IMG/VR virus record: IMGVR_UViG_3300035698_024544
Location: 1-48,097 of that record
Length of the DNA stretch: 48,097 nt
DNA from: a virus
Reading direction: 5' to 3' (one strand)
Shown here: piece after piece, positions 14,845 through 22,413 of the stretch
Numbering within the stretch: the first letter of the stretch is position 1
Layout of the letters: each line of letters begins with the position of its first letter
The notes under the pieces: generated by a model
What the model was told of the DNA's origin: nothing
Databases searched by the model: none
Seen by the model: only the letters and a program-made list of their open reading frames with translations
Program-made: the position numbers and the translations under genes

Positions 14845-16641
14845 TTAACCTATAAGCAGGTCTATATTGTTATTACCGGGCACGATTTGATACGTCGCGC
14901 CATCGCATAGGAAAATCTGACCCGTGATGATACAGTTTATAGCACCGTCAAGAACCGCTCCTACAAAGTGAGGATACGCTGCACCATTAAACGAGTTGCT
15001 CCCACTGGAGATATCAATCTTGATGCGACTCGTTTGGACAAAACTCGACACGACCACGCCATATGAGCTGGAAGAATTCTCAAGGTCTATGTTTTTGAAG
15101 AACATGTCTAGATGTATGCAGCTGCAAACACCTACCGCCAACAGCCTACTATAAGCAACTGCATAATTTGTTACTTCAAGTCTTCCAAAATTAACGTTAC
15201 CAGAATAACCGATGTCAATCTTTTGGGCCGTATCAAGCATTCTTATTGTAAGATCTTTAAGATTACAGTCTCCAAGCCCTTGAAGGTCAGCTACGGCCGA
15301 AGCGGTTGAATTGGAGAGTGTTACCAATCCTGACAAGATGACATCGAAAAGAGCATGTTTTACCCAGAATATTCTATTGGTGGCTCCTGCGTCCGTTACT
15401 GCAATAGGTTCGCCAATGGTGATGGTGTGCGCCGTGTCATCGGCAGCGCTTATGGTGTACCAAGAGCCACGGTAACAAAGATGATAATCCGCCCAGTTTG
15501 TTTCAAGATCAGTTAGGACAACTGTATTGTCTACTGTGAATATTCCAGGTGTCCCAGCTGTATAGGTGGCCGTGCTAAATGCCTGGAGAACGTAGGACTC
15601 CAATGCGAATAGGGTAGTAATACCTTTGGACAGTCCTCCAAAATCTATTACTACCCCACCACCGTTTCTTTCGAATATTACCTCTTGGCCTGGAAGGAGT
15701 ATGATATTTTCTGTCTCCTCGTAAAGCCCAGGCTTGACCCTGAATCTCGCATTCACTCCCTCCGTTAACAACGCAAGGGCGATACTGGTATAGGCTCCAT
15801 CCCCGGCAGCATCCACAATGATTTCGTCACTCGTTGCAGACGAACCAATCATAGACATAACCGCTTGGCCGTTATTGTAAGCAAGGCCGATGGTTGGTGA
15901 ATCTCCAAAAGCGATTGTCCCAGCCGTGGCTCCAATAGTTATCGGCGACGGATATGACCCAGGCTCAGCACCTGTTATGGACAAGCCGTTCATCAGCCCA
16001 GGCCCAAAGGCAACGTTGACGTCTTCACCATCAGCGATAGCATCCAGGCCCAACGGGCTCCCAATCACGAACCCGACAAAAGCCGCACCTTCCACCGCTG
16101 ATGCATAACCCGCCTGGGTTGCTTTAATCACGTCGGGTTTCAGCTCACCAGATGCCCATCCGTCTATCATCACGCAAGTCCCGGAAACAAGCTCTCCACC
16201 AGTCGCATTTTTGCAAATCCAGACAGAGCCTCGGCCGATAGAGTTTAGGATTGTGCGAAGCGCTTCTCCAATTTCGTCAGCCCATCCCCGTTCCGAATCT
16301 GCTTCAGTAGTCTCTCCCGCAGCAGGAATTCTTGTTTCTATATACTTTGTGCGAAGGGCGTAGTACTTTGTAACTGTTGCTTCTCCGTCGTTAATGGACA
16401 TTTCAATCAAGTACGTTCCATCGATATCAGGCGTGAAAACCGCTTCCTCCGCATGGGAATCCACGAACGAAGAAACGCTTCCTTGCGGCTTGTCCACAAA
16501 CCTCCAGGAGCTTTGCGAAATAGCAACAGAACCAGATGGAGAGCACGTAACAGCAAGCCCAAGCCGACTGTTTATCACTTCCGCATTACCGGCAGAGTGG
16601 GTCTCGGCAGATGTGGAAAATATTATATTCAATCCAGCCAT
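14845..16641 (-). CDS. Tail spike or fibre with right-handed beta-helix
   Basis: A 598-aa protein. Residues 1-100 resemble a PKD/Ig-type domain (VFTPDIDGTYLIEMSINDGE). Residues about 120-260 look like a baseplate- or trimer-forming region. From about 270 the sequence has the start of a pectate-lyase-like helix (EIIVDAAGDGAYTSIALAL, FRVKPGLYEE, GQEVIFERNGGGVVID) and regular beta repeats to the end. Such spikes bind or degrade surface polysaccharide; no catalytic residues can be assigned by eye. ATG 16641 overlaps the gpJ stop (TAATG). It sits between gpJ and gpI, which are usually adjacent. Confidence 0.75.
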   Translation of the reverse strand: MAGLNIIFSTSAETHSAGNAEVINSRLGLAVTCSPSGSVAISQSSWRFVDKPQGSVSSFVDSHAEEAVFTPDIDGTYLIEMSINDGEATVTKYYALRTKYIETRIPAAGETTEADSERGWADEIGEALRTILNSIGRGSVWICKNATGGELVSGTCVMIDGWASGELKPDVIKATQAGYASAVEGAAFVGFVIGSPLGLDAIADGEDVNVAFGPGLMNGLSITGAEPGSYPSPITIGATAGTIAFGDSPTIGLAYNNGQAVMSMIGSSATSDEIIVDAAGDGAYTSIALALLTEGVNARFRVKPGLYEETENIILLPGQEVIFERNGGGVVIDFGGLSKGITTLFALESYVLQAFSTATYTAGTPGIFTVDNTVVLTDLETNWADYHLCYRGSWYTISAADDTAHTITIGEPIAVTDAGATNRIFWVKHALFDVILSGLVTLSNSTASAVADLQGLGDCNLKDLTIRMLDTAQKIDIGYSGNVNFGRLEVTNYAVAYSRLLAVGVCSCIHLDMFFKNIDLENSSSSYGVVVSSFVQTSRIKIDISSGSNSFNGAAYPHFVGAVLDGAINCIITGQIFLCDGATYQIVPGNNNIDLLIG

Positions 16642-18209
16642 TATATCGCCCTTCCTGTTGCCCCGTTAACTATTGTAACGGTTCCCAGAATCGGGAAGTC
16701 GCTCAATCGAATGGGAACATTCAAATGATTTCCGTTTAGCAAAAAGTCGCTGATCCCTACGCCCATTCTGTCCACTCCGGTCGTGTCACGGACAATATTG
16801 TAGATGTCACTTAAGGCAATCTTCGCTTCCTTGGTTCCTTGGGCGCTGAGGTTATATCCAAAGTCAACATTCGGGTTTGGAGTTTTATCAGCCTTAAGCG
16901 GAGCAAAGAAGGCTTGCAACCTTGTAATAATTGCATTTCGAACAACGACTCCCGAATACCCATCGGCCACGAAAAGACCAGCCTTGACAGTGATTGGCAA
17001 AAAGACAGCCGGGAGTACTGCCAATTTGAACGTAATCATGTTTGGATACTCTACGGTGCAAGCTGAATATATGGCCGACATGGTTGCCTGGGACGGAGCG
17101 CCACCGGTCGAAGAAACGACATAAAGACGTCCATGGTTCTCCTCGATCCCCGGGTCTTGGTCACTCGTGAGCATTATCGCCCGTCCTGCCCCGTTCCGAC
17201 TGGCTCTCACTTCGTAATCTTCGCCTCCAACCGTGCGCTCGGTAGCCCTGAGTGAAGCGGGTCCAGACAGTTTTGCAGAGTTGAGTGTTTCTCGGTTGTT
17301 TCCGCCGTCTGAAGAAAGAGGATTCGTCACCTCGATGCGTACAGGCGTTCCGTTCCTGCTACGGTAAGAACCCTCAAGGGTATTCAATGACCCATCAGCA
17401 ACCCTGCCAGACTCGCCTCCGCCTGTTTCATAGGTGAAGGTGATCGGAGTCGTGGGAATTTTGCCAAGAACTCCAGTCCCAAAATACACCGTCGCTTTGT
17501 TGTATTGGTCAACCCTGACCATGCAATGCGGGTCATTTGGGCCAGACCGAAGAAGGTTTGTCTTGACTCGCCAGGATCCTTCCGAGCTTACTCCAATTAT
17601 GTCATCGCCGCCTGGATCATCAATTTCATTTGCGTCGATCTCCAAATACGGAGCATTTAGCAATAAATATGATTGGTTTGGGGTATTGCCTGGATAGAAA
17701 ACTTCCGCCTGAAGGCTGGAGTTCTTGCCATCGCCTTCCCCGGACGTGACAAGTATTCCACCTTCATAATCAAAGGAAACCGCTTCGAGAAGGCGGTACA
17801 CGATAGACCCATCAGCGGTTTTAATCGTAGCGCCAGCAGGAATATCCACGCCATCACTCGGGTCGGCCAGATCAGTGAGAAGGGTAAAAGCCAGCCCAGC
17901 GATCGCAGCCGTTTGCCCTGTCATCGCATACTGGATAAGCGCCAGGAGGTTTATTGCTTCCTTACGCTGCGTGGCACTACCAAGAAAACATTGAGACGCC
18001 TGCTCGTCTTGGTAGCCAGCGAAAATATCCCCGACGAAACAAGCGCACTCAATTAGCATATTCCCAAACTGCGCTACTGAACTGTCCTTCCACCCTGGCA
18101 TCACAGAGCTGATAAGGCTATAAAGGCGAGCCCTAAGCGAATCGAAGTCCCTGTCGGTGTAATCGAGAGAGTCAGGGAAAACGGCTGGATTCAAATTGTT
18201 AGTAGTCAC
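16641..18209 (-). CDS. Baseplate wedge protein J (gpJ/gp6-like)
   Basis: A 522-aa protein with the baseplate J signature: LDYTDRDFDSLRARLYSLI near the start, then AGATIKTADGSIVYRL, the Gly-rich ETGGGESGRVADGSLN, and the central LRATERTVGGEDYEVRASR. Two copies of this family member dimerise around the hub to make the wedge ring. The start is GTG 18209 with SD TAGGAGG. It directly follows the gp25-like gene, as in P2, Mu and most contractile systems. Confidence 0.92.
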   Translation of the reverse strand: MTTNNLNPAVFPDSLDYTDRDFDSLRARLYSLISSVMPGWKDSSVAQFGNMLIECACFVGDIFAGYQDEQASQCFLGSATQRKEAINLLALIQYAMTGQTAAIAGLAFTLLTDLADPSDGVDIPAGATIKTADGSIVYRLLEAVSFDYEGGILVTSGEGDGKNSSLQAEVFYPGNTPNQSYLLLNAPYLEIDANEIDDPGGDDIIGVSSEGSWRVKTNLLRSGPNDPHCMVRVDQYNKATVYFGTGVLGKIPTTPITFTYETGGGESGRVADGSLNTLEGSYRSRNGTPVRIEVTNPLSSDGGNNRETLNSAKLSGPASLRATERTVGGEDYEVRASRNGAGRAIMLTSDQDPGIEENHGRLYVVSSTGGAPSQATMSAIYSACTVEYPNMITFKLAVLPAVFLPITVKAGLFVADGYSGVVVRNAIITRLQAFFAPLKADKTPNPNVDFGYNLSAQGTKEAKIALSDIYNIVRDTTGVDRMGVGISDFLLNGNHLNVPIRLSDFPILGTVTIVNGATGRAI

Positions 18210-18217
18210 GCTACCTC

Positions 18218-18640
18218 CTAAAAGTCGAAAGTCGAAGAAACCTCACCACTTACAAAACCTTGAGAAAGAATGTAATAGTGAAGATCTACAACTATTCGGT
18301 TTTTTTCTCGCTCGTTGATATTTTCGTCAGCTTCTATGCTCACCAGAACCCGTGTAAGACGAATCCTCGGTTCCCATTTTTTTATCGCATCAATCACCCA
18401 ATGACGAGCAAGGTTTTTTAGCACTTCTACAGGCGCGGACTTGTGCCGTAGGTCCCCCAGGCGGGAGCCAAACGAAGGACGCCAAGGAAGTTCGCCGTCG
18501 TAAAGCGGAGTCTTCGCCCGGGTCATAAGTATTTGAGCAATTGAAGATTCAATAGCTTCTTGCCCTTGTGACGTGCCTACGTCGCCGTTTCCGGCAATCG
18601 TAAAGGGCGCGACAATTCCTCTCCATTGGGTATCTTGCAA
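18218..18640 (-). CDS. Baseplate wedge protein W (gp25-like)
   Basis: A 140-aa protein of the gp25/gpW lysozyme-like wedge family. It has ESSIAQILMTRAKTPLYDGE followed by LPWRPSFGSRL and a central conserved WEPRIRLTRV. Typical length for the family. The start is TTG 18640, supported by GGAGG 6 nt upstream, with no alternative ATG. It joins the inner baseplate to the sheath initiation site and precedes gpJ. Confidence 0.92.
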   Translation of the reverse strand: MQDTQWRGIVAPFTIAGNGDVGTSQGQEAIESSIAQILMTRAKTPLYDGELPWRPSFGSRLGDLRHKSAPVEVLKNLARHWVIDAIKKWEPRIRLTRVLVSIEADENINEREKNRIVVDLHYYILSQGFVSGEVSSTFDF

Positions 18641-18649
18641 CTTTTCCTC

Positions 18650-19408
18650 CTATGCCATGGAAAGCCCGGTCGGTATCGCCCTTAGAACATCATGGAGAGT
18701 CTCCTTGGTGGCCGTAAGCGCTTCAATAACCGGGTCCAGGTATGTTGGCTGCAATGTTGTTCCAGCAGACCCGCTAATCGCCAAGGATGGTAGCTCAATT
18801 GGGTCCAGTCCTGCAAGATCTGCAAACAGATTGTAAATAGCAAGTAATACTGCAATCAATTCAAACAGTCCTGATATCTCATCAAGCATCCCGAGCAGGT
18901 TTGCATTTCCACAAGAAATAATCGCCGAAAGATTCACATCTTCTAGGTCCAGGTTTTGCGCAAAGGCGACCCCGATATCGACAGCCGAATCTCTGATCCA
19001 TTGCAAAAATGCTATAATCGCAGCAAGAAATGAAACTATCAAGCACAAAAAACCTGCTACGGTTTTGAACAGGCTGAACGGAGGTATCAGGGCAAGCAAG
19101 GCGGTAAGCAATTCAACCAGCTTTGGAACGCAATTAATGATTCCGCTCGGGTCCAGCGAAAGAATGGCATCCGGTATTGATTGGATACATTTGACAATTT
19201 GAATCACCAACATAAGAAGGTCAAGCAAGGGCTTGAGTGGTCCCAGTTGGCCGACAAGGTTATTGATGGCTTCTAAGACAGGTGATAACGGGTCGAAAAA
19301 GTTACCGCTCAAGCCAAACTGAACCGGGATGCCGCCAAACTCCGGAGCGCAACTCAAGCGCTCGACACTCAACTTTATACAATCCGCATGTGATAGCACA
19401 ATTGCCAT
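18650..19408 (-). CDS. Hydrophobic protein of unknown function inside the baseplate cluster
   Basis: A 252-aa protein with at least four strongly hydrophobic segments (for example PLLDLLMLVIQIV near 60-72, LVELLTALLALI near 97-108, FLCLIVSFLAAIIAFLQWI near 119-137, LFELIAVLLAIYNLF near 186-200). It lies between the spike and gp25 genes, where contractile systems rarely encode a membrane-like protein. SD AAGGGAAT precedes ATG 19408. It could be a membrane-interacting hub or central plug protein, or an alpha-helical bundle that inserts at infection. Family not recognised. Confidence 0.65.
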   Translation of the reverse strand: MAIVLSHADCIKLSVERLSCAPEFGGIPVQFGLSGNFFDPLSPVLEAINNLVGQLGPLKPLLDLLMLVIQIVKCIQSIPDAILSLDPSGIINCVPKLVELLTALLALIPPFSLFKTVAGFLCLIVSFLAAIIAFLQWIRDSAVDIGVAFAQNLDLEDVNLSAIISCGNANLLGMLDEISGLFELIAVLLAIYNLFADLAGLDPIELPSLAISGSAGTTLQPTYLDPVIEALTATKETLHDVLRAIPTGLSMA

Positions 19409-19420
19409 AGTTTTATTCCC

Positions 19421-20020
19421 TTACTGGATCGGACGCGGAAGGGCCAGGACAACGCGTCGCAAAATTTCGCCAACAATTCCGCTTACCTTCACCCGCCCTA
19501 CGGCAGAAAGGAACAGGTTTGTTATCCCCGCTACCGATGTTGAATTTGTCTCTCCATCAATTTGCACTTGGCATCCCTTATCCCCAGGCATAGCAGCGAC
19601 GCGGAAATACCCTCGTCCTTCAGGGTGCTTACTGTCCACTTTACCTCGGCCAAGCGTCATCCTGATTCCACCAAGGGAGATAGCCAAAATATTTGTATCC
19701 CCCGCTCCGGACTCTTCGGGCACGTCTCCCAGGTTCCACGGACCGCAAAAATAGCGAGGGTCGTTCCTGTCTCCTCCATTGAAAAACAGACCGACATTTG
19801 CACCTACAGCGGGAGCCAAGTAGCCTCCACGGTTTTTTGAGCCTCCGCCGATCGTAGCCATGGGTAGCGCCCATCCGCTTGATGGCTCACAGATACCCGG
19901 AACCCGGACCTTCACCCGGTATCGCCCTTCCGGGTCGGCATTGCTATAAACTGTTCCATCATGGATAAACGGATACAGGATTTCTCCATCTTGGCTAACG
20001 ATATGCCTTGCGCTTGTCAT
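19421..20020 (-). CDS. Baseplate spike protein V (gpV/gp5-like)
   Basis: A 199-aa protein. Residues about 15-110 form the OB-fold of baseplate assembly protein V (NADPEGRYRVKVRVPGI, WALPMATIGGGS, PAVGANVGLFFNGGDRNDPR). The C-terminal part has short beta repeats that would make a small triangular helix. It caps the hub and punctures the outer cell surface. It follows the hub gene as usual. No terminal metal-binding HxH tip is seen. Confidence 0.85.
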   Translation of the reverse strand: MTSARHIVSQDGEILYPFIHDGTVYSNADPEGRYRVKVRVPGICEPSSGWALPMATIGGGSKNRGGYLAPAVGANVGLFFNGGDRNDPRYFCGPWNLGDVPEESGAGDTNILAISLGGIRMTLGRGKVDSKHPEGRGYFRVAAMPGDKGCQVQIDGETNSTSVAGITNLFLSAVGRVKVSGIVGEILRRVVLALPRPIQ

Positions 20021-20044
20021 AACAGCAACCCCGCCTTACTGGCT

Positions 20045-21508
20045 TTATTGACCGAATATATCAAGGAATGCCTCTCCTGCTTCTTGTCTTAGGTCACCCG
20101 AAGAGTTCCCGGCTGACTGGGTAAAGGCCACACCATCCAGCATCGGCACGGGATCGTCCCAGTGGTACTCCGCCGCCTGGGCGACTGTTCCGTCTGGTAA
20201 TTCCACGTCTCTCGTTCTCATATAGAACCCATTATGTCGAATTTCTTGTTTTACTATCGTTGCCTTGCTTCGCTCAGCCCCAGAAGGAGCGCCATCCCCA
20301 ATCGTGTTTTCATCGACGACGTTTTCAGCAGCCAGTGGATCGTAAGGCACGTAAGGGATAGGAATGGAAATCCCTGGAACTTGCATTTCCAAAGGAGCTT
20401 TTTTAGAGGCGTCCCTGATACATGTCAAGTCCTGGCTGAAAACGCCTGGAGAAATTGCAGTGCCGACCTCGCTCAAGTAATAAGACCCGGAAACATATAT
20501 ACTCTTACACCAGAATTCTATAATCTGTTTTGCTTGAACCGAAGGGTCGCCGATTGCCTTGAATTTGAGAATCGCCCTATCAGTCGATCTCTGGAAGTAT
20601 TGCCGGTCAGCAATTAGCTTCGCTTCCTCCTCTGTTTTCGCTGAAGTCCAGTAGGTGGCGGCTGAAGCTACCCTGCTTTGAACAGAACCCTTTGCAGCCT
20701 TTTCAGGATTCGCGACTTCTTGCGCTTCGCCGAGCCCTGCCCTCTTGGTGTCTTCGTTCGACGCCCTTACCTCAAACTCTTTACCCGTAACAGAATTCTT
20801 ACCCTTGACGATAATCAGTCCAGGTTTTTTTCGCAAGTGGTCCGCCTCGTAATTAGGCTCGCCTATGACCTCCCCGCCTGGATGAGAGTTTTGCGTTTCA
20901 AATCCGTAAGCGTAAGCCCGGACAGGTGGAAGATCAAATTGCCTTCTGTGAAAATGGAAACCGGTTTGGTCAGTGAAAAAAACATAGCCGTTTCTTTTTG
21001 CCAAGCGTGCCATAAATTGAGCATCTGTCTCGGCCTGCTGTTCATTTTCACGGACCGCAACCGTGTCTTCTATGAATGACACCGAAGGGTCAAAGCCTTC
21101 AGCGAGTGCGATCTCTTGGGCGATTTCAGAATCTTTCCTTCCCTCAAAAAGCCTGTGCTTGGTTTCCCTGTTGAGCTGGTGCGTTTCTGAGCGCCCTTCC
21201 AGGGTAAACTTTGACCATCCGCGAGGCTTGGACAGGATGAGCTTTCGCGGAGGCGTCATGTTGCCGCGATACCCCCAGGAGACCTCGACTTTTTGACCCT
21301 TGGCAAAAAACGGACTGTCGAATAGCTCAAGATCACTATTGTCTAACGTTAGCTTGAAAGAATCTGCTTTTTTGTCCGAATCCGTATGGGTGAAACCCAA
21401 AAACCTATTAGCCAACAGGTCGCTCGGTAACTCCCCCGTCAAAGGCCCGGAGTCAATGATGCGGAGCGAAAACAAAACGCCCGTTCTGTTGTCTTCAAAA
21501 ACCGGCAT
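20045..21508 (-). CDS. Baseplate hub protein D (late control D-like)
   Basis: A 487-aa hub protein (gpD/XkdQ/gp27 type). The N-terminus has SDLLANRFLGFTHTDSDKKA and VEVSWGYRGNMTPPRKLIL, typical of the first tube-like beta domain. The middle has VRENEQQAETDAQFMARLAK, then RNGYVFFTDQTGFHF. The C-terminal quarter is an extension ending with a helical segment. Trimers form the ring that connects spike and tail tube. ATG 21508 overlaps the upstream stop (TGATG). Confidence 0.9.
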   Translation of the reverse strand: MPVFEDNRTGVLFSLRIIDSGPLTGELPSDLLANRFLGFTHTDSDKKADSFKLTLDNSDLELFDSPFFAKGQKVEVSWGYRGNMTPPRKLILSKPRGWSKFTLEGRSETHQLNRETKHRLFEGRKDSEIAQEIALAEGFDPSVSFIEDTVAVRENEQQAETDAQFMARLAKRNGYVFFTDQTGFHFHRRQFDLPPVRAYAYGFETQNSHPGGEVIGEPNYEADHLRKKPGLIIVKGKNSVTGKEFEVRASNEDTKRAGLGEAQEVANPEKAAKGSVQSRVASAATYWTSAKTEEEAKLIADRQYFQRSTDRAILKFKAIGDPSVQAKQIIEFWCKSIYVSGSYYLSEVGTAISPGVFSQDLTCIRDASKKAPLEMQVPGISIPIPYVPYDPLAAENVVDENTIGDGAPSGAERSKATIVKQEIRHNGFYMRTRDVELPDGTVAQAAEYHWDDPVPMLDGVAFTQSAGNSSGDLRQEAGEAFLDIFGQ

Positions 21509-21840
21509 CAGAACTCCGCCCTTCTGGAAGGATTCATGATTTCCTGGTACAGCGTTTGCCTAGAAGGAATGAGCACAATCGAGCCTATTTCGAGGCGTAT
21601 TGTCGGATCAGAAACGGGCGTTTCCTGAAACTCCATAATTGCTTTCCACTGCTTCCATCCTTCGTCACCGTAGTATCGTTCGGCAAGGCTCCACCACGTA
21701 TCTCCAGATCTAACGACGTGCGAAATGGTGTCGTCCTTTTCCTTATACCTGAACGCCTGCGGTCTGGTAAGGAACCATTTTTCCTCTGAAGTTTGCATTG
21801 CAAGGCAAAGCTGATACCTGCTGTTTTTTTGTGGCGGCAT
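21508..21840 (-). CDS. LysM-like tail protein (gpX/XkdP type)
   Basis: A 110-aa protein. Residues about 41-95 match a LysM-like fold: HVVRSGDTWWSLAERYYGDE, then a helix and SIVLIPS. In contractile phages such proteins lie between tape measure and hub and help join them. SD GAGG precedes ATG 21840, and the stop overlaps the hub start. Confidence 0.85.
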   Translation of the reverse strand: MPPQKNSRYQLCLAMQTSEEKWFLTRPQAFRYKEKDDTISHVVRSGDTWWSLAERYYGDEGWKQWKAIMEFQETPVSDPTIRLEIGSIVLIPSRQTLYQEIMNPSRRAEF

Positions 21841-21842
21841 TG

Positions 21843-22403
21843 TTACCTCGTCAACAAAGGAGGAGCGCCCAGAGTCATCGTTGAATCTTGCCTGACTTCT
21901 TCAGACCAGAACCGACGTTGATTATACTCCGAAAACTCACAAGATGCAGTAAAGACACGAACAGAAGCATCGCGGTCAAACAACTTGAATGCGAATTGTA
22001 ACCGTCTCAGAATACATACCCTTGTGAAAACGTTCGGCCAACAAACGAGACACTTTGGAGGCTCCGCACCAGCGAGCCCTTGTGCGGCAAAATTCCCATC
22101 AGGAATACCAAGGGAATGCAAAAAGTTTTTGAAGTCCATCACGGCCTCGCTGGCCTTGCTGTAAGGGATCGAGAGAGCCCGCTTTGTGACAAGCTTCGAG
22201 ATAAAAAGATTGATCGGAAACCTCAAGGAATTTGTACCCTCAAAAACCGGCGCCTGATGGCTCATTGCAAAAACCCGTCCGTCTTTCCATACAGGCTCAA
22301 CCGTTTCACTGGTTTCCATGGGATTCATGAACCATTGGCGCTCTTCACCAGTGGTCAGATTCTGAATATATCCTCTAGTCGGCGAGGAAAACGTATTGCT
22401 CAT
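21843..22403 (-). CDS. Tail tube/hub junction protein (gpU-like position)
   Basis: A 186-aa protein. It opens MSNTFSSPTRGYIQNLTTGE followed by conserved-looking WFMNP and FPINLFISKL segments. ATG 22403 is chosen over an earlier in-frame ATG because AAGGAG lies directly upstream and the earlier start would overlap the tape measure. The position after the tape measure and before the LysM protein is that of tail-tube initiator or adaptor proteins. Sequence alone does not decide which. Confidence 0.65.
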   Translation of the reverse strand: MSNTFSSPTRGYIQNLTTGEERQWFMNPMETSETVEPVWKDGRVFAMSHQAPVFEGTNSLRFPINLFISKLVTKRALSIPYSKASEAVMDFKNFLHSLGIPDGNFAAQGLAGAEPPKCLVCWPNVFTRVCILRRLQFAFKLFDRDASVRVFTASCEFSEYNQRRFWSEEVRQDSTMTLGAPPLLTR

Positions 22404-22413
22404 AAAATTCTCC

